Shown here piece by piece: positions 1 to 11,445 of a stretch of DNA of 64,000 nucleotides. The notes under the pieces were generated by a model. That model was not told where the DNA came from, ran no database searches, and saw only the letters and a list, made by a program, of their open reading frames with translations. This DNA is from Hyposmocoma kahamanoa (Eukaryota; Arthropoda; Insecta; Lepidoptera; Cosmopterigidae): positions 19,146,448 through 19,210,447 of the forward strand of contig NW_020654810.1 in NCBI RefSeq assembly GCF_003589595.1, in the 5' to 3' direction. Position numbers and translations under genes: made by a program. Each line of letters starts with the position of its first letter. Within the stretch, counting starts at the first letter, position 1.

Positions 1-1095
1 AGAAACCTGATATTAGTGATAATCATTTAATATTATTATTCAATTGTATTTCAACGCGAGCCTACACTTTAGGAGGTGAGGTACGGGGGACCGACCTTTG
101 CGTCCCGCAACCCGCGCGCTGAAAATTAATATGAACAGGCGGAGATAATTTGACACAGATCCGACGTCGACAAGCGCCCGATGACGGCTGACTGTCGTTA
201 AAACGCTGGGCAATTATCATATTTTGGCATAATGTGAATATAATAATTACAGGTCTTCAGTTGAAATGCAAAATTTGGCAAGCTCTCTGTAGTATTTAAA
301 GAGAAATATCTCCATTTAAAAATTATTTGCAAAGTTAGATATTTTATTCTTAAATAATTCGTTTCAGAATTTTAATTTAACCAGTTTTTTTTAGGATTTT
401 ATAAGATCGAGTGCAGTACATCCTGTCGTGTAAAAACTAGCACATTCTTTAGACAGTATCCTTAGGTGCATCGTATATTTTTTGTAAGTCCGTTATTTAG
501 TAGTAAATACCTAAACCATTTGATTTAGCAAAACAGTTTTTCCTGTTTCTCCGCCGGGAGAAGTCTCCTCATTCAAATTAGCTTAGCGTTATGTATTCTA
601 TAATATTAAAGGGTAAGTAGGGTTTTTCATACAAAACTGAGTGCATACTTGCTTGGGCCTGAAACAAGTAATTATACCTTTATTATACGTCATCTTCATC
701 AGTCGCTATTACGCATTTCGAAACGCCATTTGCGAAAGGTTTGGGTGATGTCGTGGTTGTTGCTCGTATTATTATTGTCAATACATAACAATGTTATCTA
801 TTCAATCATAACCGATGTATCTTAAATTAATATTAAGTATTTGTATGTATGTATTAAGAGAAATAGTTAGAATTACGATTATTATTTTAAAGATTTTTAT
901 TGTTCACTAGATGTTAACATTTATTAATTTAGTACCAACATTGACTATTGTCAGAACTGCCCATGTAAGCTTACACACTGTAAAATTATTGACTTTAGCC
1001 TGTATTGTATACTTGCATAAATAAAAATGTACATTGGGCGTTTAAACACTTTAGTTTACTGGGTTAAAGGAGGTTAAAAATTAAAATTTTACTTC
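1..1095. other. AT-rich stretch, nothing recognised
   Basis: No frame with recognisable protein similarity, RNA gene or repeat belonging to the families defined in this window was found. The first 230 bases are somewhat GC-richer than the rest. Confidence 0.5.
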
Positions 1096-1190
1096 ACATA
1101 TCAAGTTCTTAAGTTTGCACAGTTGCTACACATTGGAAATATAAGTATTTTTTCGGACCTGAATCGTGTATGTATTTTTATTAAACAAAC
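1096..1190 (-). repeat. Repeat D, diverged copy
   Basis: A diverged minus-strand copy of repeat D. It keeps the order 'aagttctta', 'gttgctacacattggaaat', 'tttttcgga', 'aatcgtgta' also seen at 9290-9358, and in the opposite orientation at 21871-21945, 52166-52252 and 59683-59790. It is followed by 'ccccatggtcacagctgact', a phrase that recurs near 53240. Confidence 0.5.
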
Positions 1191-1734
1191 AAATCTTTCG
1201 GGGTCTTTACAGGCCCCATGGTCACAGCTGACTGAATAATAAAGTCATCAACCAGTTATGTCTAATATTATTGCAAACCACTTTATTCTGAACTATAGTT
1301 ACAAATAAAAATTAACTTAACAACTTCCAATTTCCGCTATTCACGATTTGTAAAATAGATTGATTTTTTAATTACATTATAATTATTAGATGATTTTATT
1401 AATCACTAAAAAAAATGTCAACGAAGAAAATATCAGGTGTTTATTTTGTTCACCTATTGTGTACCAATGGTGGGCAGAGGTTTCCCCCAAAATCTTCTAC
1501 TGCTCCATGTCTTAAGCCACTCCTTCTCTAATGAAGATCGTCCCGGTAACATGTGGCCGCCCCAACAGTCGCGGCACTTAAAGAGTTACGACGTTCGCGT
1601 ACTTCTCGGGCTGCATCCGACCAACGTGTCCCGCCCAATTCCATTTGAGCTGACTGTTTTGCTCCCCACATCAGCAATGCCAGTCATCGAACGCATTGTA
1701 TTGCGCACTCGGTCGGTCGGATTAGAAATTACCA

Positions 1735-1968
1735 ACAATAATAAATAAATATTAGACATCATCACACACATTGCTCTGATCCCAAAGCAAGTAGTTGAAA
1801 CACTTGTGATATGGAAATTGGAAACAACGACGGTACCACAAACACCCAGACCCGAGACAATATAGAAAAGTTAGTTTTCTGCACTGACCCGGCCGGGGAT
1901 CGAACCCGGGACCTCAGAGATGGCGACACCATGAAAACCGGTGTGCAAGTCACTCGACCACGGAGGCT
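1735..1968 (-). mobile_element. tRNA-headed SINE, family S2
   Basis: Read on the minus strand, the element starts with a tRNA-like head (cctccgtggtcgagtgactt) that carries a B-box-like 'gggttcgatccccgg'. A body follows with 'gggtctgggtgtttgtggta', and it ends in a TAAATA-rich tail at 1735-1755. Copies lie at 17858-18005 (head missing) and 61584-61812. It resembles the SINE type known in butterflies as Metulj, but that name is from memory and unchecked. It encodes no protein and would depend on a LINE for movement. Confidence 0.8.
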
Positions 1969-2600
1969 ATCAGGGAGACCAATAAAATAGTAAAATACCG
2001 TGAAAAATTACCTGTTCACAACAAAGCACCCACGTAGGTAATTCTATCTTCAAAACCGATACAACTTTGCAAACTCGTGCTTCAGATAAAATACGATAAA
2101 AAAAAAGAAAGCAAATAGATATCACCGGATTATCCTAATCATTTTGGAACAACTCTATTTGCGACCCAAATAGATGTTACGGATTTTCAATTATCTGTGA
2201 AACTCTTTGTGTGATCAGTGTAAACGTTTTTCTAGGCATAAAGCCTTTAAACCAACTGAGATATTACATTTTTGGGATCAGAGATATTTGTCTTCTTTGG
2301 AATGATATTAGATTCTTTGAAGGAAATAACAAAGTCTGAGAGTTATTACAATAGAAAGTCCTTTATATTTTAATTTAAGTACCCAGTTGAAAAATAAAGA
2401 CCTTTTTTTTATTTATTTCAGGCAAGCAATTTTATTTAAGAATATTAACTTATAGAAATTGCATTACAAAAGAAATTCTTTTACATTTTTATGAAAATTC
2501 GCGGACTAATTACAATTATAAGTAGTTCTTTATATTTAAATATGAGTAATGAATTTCCACATATAGCAAACAACGTAAAGTGATTAACAACACAACACAA
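1969..2600. other. No recognised feature
   Basis: AT-rich sequence with several T and A runs. No coding, RNA or repeat signal was recognised. Confidence 0.45.
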
Positions 2601-2791
2601 CGGGTACATTAGGACTTATCAACTTATGTCTCAGAGTTGAGGACGCAGTGGCACTGCCCCTCATATTTTTATGATTTAAAGGTCTGAGCAGCACTGTAAC
2701 TGTTATGGACAGGCGTATCACTTACAACCATACGCACGCACCACTTGTTCGTCCCGCCATTTGGTGACGTTAAAATAAAAATAAAAAAACA
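2601..2791 (+). mobile_element. Repeat R-A, 5'-truncated copy
   Basis: This is the 3' half of the most abundant repeat in the window. The full unit is about 290 bp. It starts TAGTAGCAGTAGAGCTCC, contains 'gaaagagttcgtccagggaa', 'tgctggtgaaattacaggca', 'cttgtcaacttatgtctcag' and 'gcgcacgacttgttcgtcc', and usually ends GATATTATA plus A residues. This copy begins at the 'cacatgggacttgtcaac' position and ends in an A-rich stretch. R-A has no tRNA-like head that I can recognise, so its class (SINE-like retroposon or other) is inferred from the A tail and constant ends. Confidence 0.8.
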
Positions 2792-3599
2792 CAAAAATTA
2801 ATCAAATAATTCAACAAAAGTCATAGACAAAAATATACAAAAGTTAGAGTTAGAGAGGGTATCATCGCGTTATGTTTTTTCCGTCCTCTAAACGTTAAGC
2901 GCCAAAGTGACGTTTGGTCATTTCCCGCCTTATTGTGTCTATATTTCTTAGAGGTTGAAAAAAATAAAGGAACCATAGTCTAAGCTATATTTAGCTTAGA
3001 GGATGGAAAAATATTTAGACAGAACAATTCAAATTCAGAGTGATGAAGTATTATTAATTAAAATGTCTCAATGCACGCACCTGATACATGTTGAGTAAAT
3101 TGGAAACTTTCCAGCCCGAAAGTTTCTCGAAATATTTCGGAAACATTCTCGGAACACGAAATTTACGGTTTACTCTTACTTTACTTGTATATTTTACTAT
3201 CATACGGAATACGTTTATGAAACATTTAAAGAGAATTATAGTTCTACAGCATGATTGTAAAATTAAAGTATTTTTTAAAGACAAGGCATAAATAACAAAA
3301 TTTCAATAAGTCACCTTGAGACTTAAGTTGTCAAGTCCCATGTGCCTTATTCACGTATGGATAAAACCATTTATCTGTATACGATTTATCTGACTACCCT
3401 AGATCGAAAACTGTCCGCTTTCTAAATTGATACAATACTTATAGTTGCCAACTTGTCTAAAGAGAAGTGCAAGTTCTGGGAAACTCGCGATTCGAGTCGA
3501 CATAATCTTTGAATGCATTTTTATCTGACTAATAGGTGTCAGGTGTACCAGTTTCCAATTAAAGTGTCCCATTATACGGTTAAGTTACGATAAAGTAGT
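2792..3599. other. No recognised feature
   Basis: AT-rich. The overlapping antisense frames at 3054-3291 have no recognisable similarity and look like chance open frames. Confidence 0.4.
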
Positions 3600-4330
3600 A
3601 ATTGGCTGGTCTGTTACGCGGTCGCGCGGATCGCGAGATCGTTTTCGGGGCTGAGAGAAATATTTGTATGGCTCTCATTCATACTCTGGCCACACCGAGA
3701 TGGCCGTGGAAGCGTTCCGGGCGTGGGAATTTTTGTAATATACGAGTTTTTATGAACCCCGCCACACTGAAACGCGCGGCTGACGTGCAGCCGCCGCGCT
3801 AATGTTAACATTCTTAGCGCCATGTGGGCCGCGGGCCGCCCACAAATAATCGACTACAGCAGGCCAGTGCGTATCTTCGAATGTTAACGAGCAAGCCATG
3901 TCGATCACTGGTCGCCCAAAAAAACTCAAGTGCATCAGGCTGTATCTTCGAATTTCACCCAGCAGGGCATCGACGGCCGCCGACATAAACCCACGTGCAG
4001 CAGACAACCACGTATTTTCGAATTTTATCTAGTAGGCCATGTGGGCCGCCGCCGTACCACAATAAGGTTGCATCAGCAGGCCGACTATATAAGTTGTAGT
4101 TGTTTGGCTCTTCTGGTAACAACTGATCCAGATCGCAATCAAGTATCGATCTTGTCCCTAATGGTGACATCCGTCTGTTTTTGGTAGGATCTCGGCGTAT
4201 CAAGCGGCTTGCTGGTAAAGTTTGGAGGTGTCACACCGGCAGCCCTTAAGGCCTGCTACAAGAGTTACCCAAAATGCGCGTCCTGCGTGCCGCCCATATA
4301 GCCTTTCTGAAAAATCGTGTGTTCTATGAC
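3600..4330. other. GC-rich island
   Basis: A stretch clearly richer in G, C and CpG than its surroundings. It includes the tandem array at 3821-4105. Several short frames are open on both strands, but none resembles a known protein. It could be a promoter-type CpG region, a decayed element or an imported fragment; the sequence does not decide. Confidence 0.4.
3821..4105 (+). repeat. Degenerate ~72-bp tandem repeat, 4 units
   Basis: Four units begin at about 3821, 3897, 3968 and 4038. Each opens with 'catgtgggcc', 'catgtcga' or 'catcgacgg', passes through a 'gcagcaggcc'-like word, and carries 'tatcttcgaat' or 'attttcgaat' near its end. Spacings are 76, 71 and 70 bp. Adjacent units have diverged strongly, which suggests an old array. 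Confidence 0.65.
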
Positions 4331-5039
4331 GCTAAGAGAGAAGAGCAATTTGTGTGAGACTGGAGCCCATACTAGGTACTATCCAATCGGATAACTCATA
4401 TAAACTTATATTGAACTAAGCTGTATTTATGCATCTTATCAACTGACCCACTTTATAAGCCAGTATACCGCTTGTTTAAAATTCTCCAAAACACTTAACT
4501 CTGTTTCATATCTTCTGCCGGACAGAGCAATAAGGATTAATAAAAAGGATAACAGAATTGAAAACGGAAGCAAAAGTTTTAATTGGCGGAAAGTATAAAA
4601 AAGTACTTATCTTGAAACGGAAAGTTGGTGGTCGTCGCATAGTTCAGAAGAAAGATTATGCAAAAAAGAATAGGTTATAAATACTCGGAGAATATGCGGA
4701 ATGCGGGAAGTTTGCCTCTCCAATTCCGTCATGGAATTTAGCGCTTTACGACTCTTATTATACAGATGCAAAGAAGAAAAAGATATTGTTTCAATTTAAT
4801 GTGATATTCATTTATTGCAATTTAAGTTGAACTAATGCTTAAACCATAAATGAGTTTATGGTTTAAGATATTTATTTCTAAAAAATAGAATACGAACATT
4901 CATTTGCAATGAGAAATATCAGATAAATATAAGGCTTATAAAAATGAACGAGCATGGGAACTGTTACATAGATTATCTTTTCTATATACTTACATCGGGG
5001 TTTGGTAACACATCCACGTATTAATAAATTAGAACATAT
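4331..5039. other. No recognised feature (one small hairpin)
   Basis: No gene or repeat recognised. A 13-bp perfect inverted repeat (cttaaaccataaa / tttatggtttaag) lies at 4838-4867 with a 4-base loop. Confidence 0.4.
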
Positions 5040-5199
5040 TCACATTCACGCAATCAGCACCGGCTTTACGTGTTAAGGGGTCTACAGACCAAACCCGCCG
5101 ACCCGGGCGGGATGGTGTCAGCGACCTTGTTTCTAGACTTATGTCATAGAATAGATTAGATTAGAAATAAGGCCATCGACACCAAGTCACCGGGTCGTT

Positions 5200-5236
5200 A
5201 TATATTGTAAATGTTGTTTCAACATTTACAATATAT
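5200..5236. repeat. Perfect 17-bp hairpin in LINE 3' region
   Basis: Arms at 5200-5216 (atatattgtaaatgttg) and 5220-5236 are perfect reverse complements with a 3-base loop. It lies in the presumed 3' UTR of the jockey-like LINE, so it could be a recognition structure of that element or a chance AT-rich palindrome. Confidence 0.6.
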
Positions 5237-5421
5237 TTTTTGTTTTGCTTTCAAACATCAGAGATCGAGACTACCTCCATGAGCTAAACGGGCTACTACC
5301 ACGGATTTTTGTCATCCATGTACACAGAAGTTGTATAAAGTTTTTGTTTCACCATAGTTTTAAACCTCGTGAATGGTAAATTTTGTATATCAACCGGAAT
5401 CTTGTTATAAAAGCGTATACA

Positions 5422-5928
5422 TTACCCCTTAAATGAATTTGTCACTTTATGAAAACGACTATCAAGAACAGCTAGTTTATTTTTATTCCTCGTATTAATG
5501 TTATGTCTGTCACTATTATTCATAAAGAGATTACTATTCCTCTTAACATAAATTACATTTTTATAGATGTACTGTGACGCTAGTGTAAGAATATTAATTT
5601 CCTTAAACTTATCTCCCAAAGTTACTCTGGGGCCCAGATTGTAAATTGCCCTAACCGCACGTTTCTGCAGGATAAAGATTCTATTGATGTCGGCGGCATT
5701 ACCCCAAAGCAAAATGCCGTATGTCATTAGACTGTGAAAGTAGCTGAATCTAGCGGTTTCGACGTCGGAAAGTTTCCGTATTTTTCTAATCGCGTACACT
5801 GCAGAGCTGAGCCGTTTAGATAACTTACTTATATGTGGGCCCCATTGCAATTTAGCATCTAACGTTATACCTAGAAACACAACTGTATCCACAAGAGTCA
5901 ATTTTTGGGTTATGTAAATTTCACACAA
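5422..5928 (-). pseudogene. LINE reverse transcriptase C-terminal part
   Basis: An uninterrupted frame of 168 codons. Residues about 19-31 read FLGITLDAKLQWG, followed by a helical segment and then YGILLWGNAADINRIFILQK at about 70-89. This order is typical of the thumb and C-terminal part of jockey-type RTs. The frame ends at a stop near 5422, probably the element's own. It has lost its connection to the catalytic palm upstream by frameshift. The methionine at its start is internal to the ancestral protein and is not a real start. Confidence 0.85.
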
Positions 5929-6029
5929 TTTGTTTTTTTCTCAAAAAGAAGCAGGTTATTAACACAAACCAATCAACTACTTTAGATATAGTATTGTTCA
6001 CATCGTCGTAGGAACATTGGTGCCTTTTA

Positions 6030-6345
6030 AATTTAAATATATAATAATGAAGTATCATCAGCAAACGATACTATCTCATATTTTAAATCCTTCATGAGGC
6101 TAAACAAAAATGAACCTAGAATTGAACCTTGAGGGACACCCATGCTTATTGCACCCTCTGATCTGGACCCTACCACTCAAATACGATTTAAGAAGGTCAA
6201 GGTCACGTCCCGCCACACCATAATGGCGAAGTTTCCTGACCAGAGTGTCATGGTGTACACAATCAAAAGCCTTGGAAAGGTCACAGAATACACCAATAGC
6301 CTCATGTGACTCTTCCCATGCATCAAATATATGTTTCATCAACTC
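6030..6345 (-). pseudogene. LINE reverse transcriptase palm fragment
   Basis: Positions 6342-6160 encode FCDLSKAFDCVHHDTLVRKL, the RT motif carrying the first catalytic aspartate. After a frameshift, 6140-6040 encodes VPQGSILGSFLF (the VPQG at about 6137-6126) and FADDTS with the catalytic DD (6065-6054). All three signature motifs survive, but not in one frame. The enzyme would be a LINE reverse transcriptase; it is not functional here. Confidence 0.85.
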
Positions 6346-6899
6346 AACACCAGCTTCGGTTGTAGAGCGACCCCGGGTGAAACCAAATTGTCAAATATTT
6401 TAGCAACTTTTGCGACCGTGTTTACAATTTTGTCATTAAATTTCAGTTTAAAATCTAAGTTTGACTTTTTCAGTTTCGCTGTTTATAATATTCCAGGTCG
6501 TTCTTACTACATTCGCGCTGCTTTTAATTTTATTATTTATAAACATTGCTTTGGCTGCAACACAAACACGTTTAACCATTTTCGAATACTTCCTAACAAA
6601 ATCATTAAAACTGTTACTAATGTTAGAGGTCCTTTCATTGTAAAGATCATATAGCCTTTATCTACTTTTATGAATTCCCACTGTCTCCCAATCACTACAT
6701 TTCAATGAATTGTTAATGTTTATGAATTTGGATTTAAAAACATTATCAAGTTCAGTTTTCACTATGTTCAAAATTGAATTATACAATTTATTAGGATCGT
6801 TAACGTACGGAATGTCAGTTAGTTTAAGCATTGCGTTATTTCAATAAGCTTCAAGTCGACCATAATTTATCGGAACACATGTGATATCCTTTTTTGGCA

Positions 6900-7560
6900 C
6901 TTTATCAACAATTATTTTAAGAGTGGCCAATTGACCGCAGTGATCAGAGGTTTAATTTATTTATAATAGATTTATTACTAGGTACGGCGTTAGTATAAAT
7001 GTTGTCTAAACAAGTGGCTTTAGTAGAATTATTCTACTAGGCACCAAGAAAAGATTCACGAGATTATAACATTGGAAAAATGATATGAGCCTACTGCTAG
7101 CACTGGAATCTTCTAATAAGTTAACATTGAAGTCACCACAAACAGCAATATATTTATTTGGATTATTTCATTTGCTTAAAACTTCATCTAATCTTTTTTC
7201 AAATAATTCGTAAAATGAATGAGATGGTCTGTACACGCTTAATACAACAAGCCGTGCAAGCTCTGTGCAGGATATCTCTTTAGTCCGCTCAACAGATAGG
7301 CTCACATTATTTGAACGTTCTTTGAATTTTAAATTATTTTTAATAAGAATTAAAGAGCCGCCATGAATGGCTTTTTCTCTGCTGAACGAACTAGCCACCT
7401 GGTGATTGTTGAAGTTAAACATAAACTGATATTTAGATAAAAAGTGGTGCTCAGTAATACAAAAAATATCAATATTACTACAGTTAATAAATCATTCTAT
7501 TTCTAACTCTTTGCCTTTCATGCCTTGAATATTTTGATGCACTAAGTGTAATATACAATT
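6900..7560 (-). pseudogene. LINE endonuclease domain, broken
   Basis: Reading from 7560 downward, the frames give HLVHQNIQGMKGKELEIE, then IDIFCITEHH, then an 84-codon open frame (7422-7168) that contains GGSLILIKNN and VVLSVYRPSHSFYELFE. Near 6940 comes SDHCGQLATLKI. The order matches the AP-type endonucleases of jockey LINEs, in which a TEHW-like motif, the YRPP-like motif and the SDH motif are conserved. Stops and frameshifts separate the segments. Confidence 0.75.
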
Positions 7561-8140
7561 TATTTTATTTCTATGAGTTTTATGATCGTTTTTTATTGTC
7601 ACTGTTTTGCAAGAGTATTCCTCCGTTGTCTTATCATAAGTATTGAAATAAGTGTGCTACACAGACGTAGGTCAACAATAATTAGGAGTTATTGTTTTAA
7701 ATACAACAAAAGTCTGACACTTTCGTGGTTATTACCGGATTATCCCCTGATATTCCCAGATTATCACTAATTACTTGTTTTGTACCGCAGTGTGACTTCT
7801 TATTATTTTCCCGATATTTCGGAAAACGGTTACACGCTCTATGGTCACGGATTAATCCAGGATCAGTCAACCCGTGACGGTCGACCGTGTAAACGTTAAT
7901 TAATGATAATCAATTAAGAACATACGCTTTGAAATATTTATGAGGTAATGGTGCTCATTTTGTCTGTTTGTCATTCTAGTTAAGCTAAAGTTCACAGAGT
8001 ATGAAATTATCCCGGTATCTATTTACTATTGGTAGACTATACAGAGACTACACAGCTGATAGATTCAGTTTCTTATAATAATGATTTTATTGTATTGGAC
8101 GAAAATAATCGGGATAGTAGAAGTTAGGGTAATAAAATGT
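7561..8140. other. No recognised feature
   Basis: Could hold the decayed 5' part of the LINE, but no ORF1 zinc knuckle or other motif was seen. Near 7810-7890 there is 'tatggtcacggattaatcc', similar to phrases at 1217 and 53240. Confidence 0.35.
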
Positions 8141-8367
8141 TTTTTTTTTTTAAATAATAAATAACGCACACACTCAACATAGCCCCGCACTAGGGAAACC
8201 CTGTGTCGCGGGTGCCATAGACACACACATAGACAACCACAAATTACATTCAAACTCACGAGAGAAATAATTGTGGGCCATACAACTATTTCTCCCGGCC
8301 CGGGAATCGAACCTGGGACCTCTGCGTGGCAGTCCGGCATGGTAACCGTTAGGCCACGAAGGCAGTT
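8141..8367 (-). mobile_element. tRNA-headed SINE, family S1, near full length
   Basis: On the minus strand the element starts with a tRNA-like head. It has an A-box-like 'tggcctaacggttaccatg' and a B-box-like 'aggttcgattcccgg'. A body with 'tctctcgtgagtttgaatgt' follows, then a tail ending in 'cgcgggtgccatag' / 'catagccccgcac' and an A run (T run at 8141-8152 on the plus strand). It encodes no protein. The head suggests a Ser- or Leu-like tRNA ancestor, which is inference. Several copies occur in this window. Confidence 0.85.
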
Positions 8368-9289
8368 TAAGGAATGTTATGAATATAGTACGAAAAAAAT
8401 TTTTCACGTCCGATTTTTGTTTCGATTTTTGATCAATTTTATTAATTTTTATGTACAACTCACGCTTGAATAGAATTGACTATGAGTGTAAATTTTATTT
8501 TCACAAAAAAGACAATGGTTGTCGCTAACAAAATCATTGTTTTAAACGTATTTATTTGCATGCTTAAAGAATGAATAATACTCATAAATAATGAAAATGA
8601 ATGCGTCCAGCGTTTCGATAACATCGCGCAAAGTCCAATTTCCAGTTTAGTTGCGTTATTCTGTTTCAGAGTGCTAGGCAAAATTCACGCTATTTTCAAA
8701 TATAACGAGAGCGGCTTTACCGGAGATGGAGCAATATTCCAACGAAATCTGATACTAGTAGATAGGTGCCGTACTGTTCCCATAAGGATACGACCTACAG
8801 ATCCACACTAATAGCCGCATAGATTTTCTCTCATAATCAAAATTCGATCGGAAATATCACAAATGTAAAGTCTTTAAGATAGTGATAGAGATATGGGATT
8901 TGCGTGAAATTTATCAACGCCATCTGGTGCCTTTTGAGGGAACTTCAAAATATTCACAGTTGCTCATAGCCAGTGTATTGCACTAAACAGGTCTGTTACA
9001 TTTTCTTTACATAGCTATTCTCTTTGATTGATGATATGACCATTGGGTATAAGAGTTTTCCAAAAAGGAGCATTTGCCAAATTCTGCACGATCGATCTGT
9101 GTTGGCAGTCTCTATAAAACTTTGATTTAGAGAGGGCATTGTGCGCACTCATTAGTACCCTCTTGACGATTGTATAGTTTGCCTAATTTTCTAATTAGTA
9201 TAAAAATACAATTTACATTTACATACATTTAGGCTACATTCTGAATTTCAATGCATGACAGTGGATTTGTTCAATTCTAGTTCTTGGGC
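8368..9289. other. No recognised feature
   Basis: No protein, RNA or repeat signal recognised. A 'cgccatctggtgc' word at 8928 resembles words at 11934 and 46500 but is too short to interpret. Confidence 0.4.
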
Positions 9290-9358
9290 TTTTGTTACAC
9301 ATTGGAAATGAAACTAATTTTTCGGATCTCAATCGTGTATACGAGGATCGTTAAAAAA
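9290..9358 (-). repeat. Repeat D copy
   Basis: Contains 'tgttacacattggaaatgaa', 'actaatttttcgga' and 'caatcgtgta', the reverse complement of the D pattern seen at 52166-52252. Confidence 0.65.
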
Positions 9359-9779
9359 AGACCGACATTTCGTCATAAAATCTTAATTACAATTCTAATA
9401 AAATTCAACAAATGTTTAACTCGTATAAAGTAGAAGATAAACACTATCTTCTTATCTTTATTTATATTATTATATCTTATTCACTAATATAAGACACAAA
9501 TACAGATTGAACACAAAAGTAAAAACATAACATTATTATCATGGCAGTGAAAGGGCTGATTCAGCTTATGCCAAAGTTTCCTAAGGCGCTGGTTTTCAAC
9601 CAGAATCAACGAGAGGGATTAAGTTATTTGTAAGCAAAAATATAACGACTGTGCGTAAAGTTGTACATTGAAATAAAACACATAATAGTACTCCCCCTGA
9701 CTTGCTATGCATAGGTCCCATCGTTTTTGCTATTGTTCGTATGCCCCCTGGAAATAATTTGGTGTATTGCCTTGCAGCT

Positions 9780-10175
9780 ACTTGAAAACGACGACCTTCC
9801 AACTTTAGTTTCGGAAATGGGAAAATGTCTGCTGGAGTCGTATCTGGAGAATCAGAGGAGAGCAAGTCTTGGTTAATTCCTGTTGACGCCGTTTTCTCTT
9901 TGCTTGCTTGTGAGCAGGCGTGACACCATTTTTACTGATGGATCGTATGATGCTTGCCAGTTTTCTCAATGTTTCGTGACACTACCCAATGCTGATTCCG
10001 AGTTCTTCTGCAACCTCCACTTGTGCTGATTCCGACTCTTTCTGTACAGTTAAACGATGATTTTTATGAATCAAAGATCGAACAGCATCAAAGGTTTCAT
10101 CAATGTTTGACATCGAGAGTCGCCCTGATTTGGATTTTCATCGATTGATGATCTGCACGATTAGAACCGTGGAAA
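9780..10175 (-). pseudogene. mariner transposase remnant, catalytic middle deleted
   Basis: Minus-strand frames near 10100-9920 read NHRLTVQKE, VAEELGISIG, then an in-frame stop, then CHETLRKL. This resembles the second helix-turn-helix of mariner transposases. At 9853-9790 follows DSPDTTPADIFPFPKLK, the conserved C-terminal block that holds the last catalytic D in mariners. Only a few dozen bases separate the two, so most of the catalytic DDE/D core is missing. It is an internally deleted, dead copy. No terminal inverted repeats were identified. Confidence 0.7.
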
Positions 10176-10430
10176 CCACTCGTGACATTATGCACTGCTC
10201 ATGCGATTCTCCTTAAGGGCCTGCAGCAATATCCATGTTTAAAAAAATACCGAAGTTCAAGCAAAATTGAATGTTACGAAGTTGCTCTACAAAATCCGTA
10301 ATTTTCTACTACTACACTTAGCAGAGCGTTATTTTGACCGGCTCTGTTCGCTAAGTGATCAAACTATTGCAGTTCGGCAAGTGGCTCGTTTTGTTTCGAA
10401 ATAATGCCGCTATGTGTTCGATTCCAATTA

Positions 10431-10654
10431 ACTGCCTCGGTGGTTAAACGATTACCATGCCGGACTGCCATGCAGAGGTCCCAGGTTCGATTCTCGGGCC
10501 GGAAGAAATATTTGTATGGCCTACACTTATTTCTCTCGTAAGTTTGGGTGTAATTTTGTGGTTATCTATGTGTGTGTCCATGGCACCCGCGACACAGGGC
10601 TTTCCCCAGTGCGGGGCTATGTTGAGTGTGTGCGTTATTATTATTATAATTCAA
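10431..10654 (+). mobile_element. tRNA-headed SINE, family S1, full length
   Basis: Begins actgcctcggtggttaaacg and carries 'ccaggttcgattctcgggcc' as the B-box region. It continues through 'tctctcgtaagtttgggtgt' and 'ccatggcacccgcgacacag', and ends in 'gtgtgcgttattattattat'. The two overlapping open frames here (91 and 79 codons) are translations of the repeat and not genes. Confidence 0.88.
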
Positions 10655-11008
10655 ATTGTAATTCAAGGTTCGGACGCAATTTCAAAAGTTCGGTCTTTTT
10701 TAGAACAAACCTTGTATTTTCAAACAAACTGACGTTTCAGGTCATAGGTGGCTGAATGAATGTGTATTCAATGGTCAATTTATGCGAGCACCAATATGTA
10801 AAACTATGAAAAATAGGAAATACTGCTGTGCGTCGGTAGAGGACCTATCGTACCTACGTTCGTCTATCTATTTCTACCGCAAAGCTTCACAATGTTCCGT
10901 ATAGAATGGTAGGGAGAACCAGTGCAAACTTAGGCACAGTGGATGCTATTGTATTGATGGCTGCATCATTAGTTTACGCCATGGAACAATAATTCAACTG
11001 GACTACTA
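10655..11008. other. No recognised feature
   Basis: Unique-looking AT-rich sequence between two S1 SINEs in the same orientation. Confidence 0.4.
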
Positions 11009-11218
11009 ACTGCTTCCATGGCCGAACAGTTGCCATGCAGACTGTCTCGCAGAGGGCCCAGGTTCGATTCCCGGGCTGGGAGAATTATTTGTATGGCCTC
11101 CATTTATTTCTCTCGTGAGTTTGGGTGCAATTTGTGGTTGTCTATGTGTGTATCCATGGTACCCGCGACACAGGGTTTCTCTAGCGCGGGGCTATGAGTG
11201 TGTGCGTTTAAAAAAAAG
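11009..11218 (+). mobile_element. tRNA-headed SINE, family S1, full length
   Basis: Head 'actgcttccatggccgaaca', B box 'caggttcgattcccgggctg', body 'tctctcgtgagtttgggtgc', then an A run after 'gtgtgcgttt'. It has a few more differences in the head than the copy at 10431. Confidence 0.88.
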
Positions 11219-11445
11219 TCTCCATACCACGTCGTAACTCGTACATCGTAACTCCAGATCGTAACTCTGAAAAAGGTCAAAATTCCGTCTTATATCTAGT
11301 TGGCGTAGAAGTAGTTTATATTATGTAAATGGCCATGGATATCAATTAAATCCTCTTTAATATGAAATATAAGAAGTCAGTGTTTTCCTTGTAATACATA
11401 CATAGGCTCACGACCACAGGAGGGGTAGGCAGAGACCACAGAAAG

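Larger units (their letters stand above)
5040..7560 (-). mobile_element. Jockey-like non-LTR retrotransposon (LINE), decayed
   Basis: One LINE on the minus strand, broken by stops and frameshifts. In transcription order there is an AP-type endonuclease region (7560 to about 6900), a connecting region, a reverse transcriptase palm (about 6345-6030) and a C-terminal region (5928-5422), then a probable 3' UTR. The RT region still reads CDLSKAFDCVHHDTL, VPQGSILG and FADDTS in the order expected for jockey-superfamily RTs. The coding parts lie in different frames, so no single polyprotein survives. The exact 3' end is uncertain; 5040 is a guess based on where jockey-like sequence stops being recognisable. 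No ORF1 was recognised upstream. Confidence 0.85.

Noticed and set aside
6331..6654. Plus-strand frame of 107 codons
   Set aside because: It is antisense to the jockey-like LINE on the minus strand and has no similarity of its own.
10457..10755. Two overlapping open frames of 91 and 79 codons
   Set aside because: They lie in SINE S1; similar frames occur in the S1 copy at 8065-8458.
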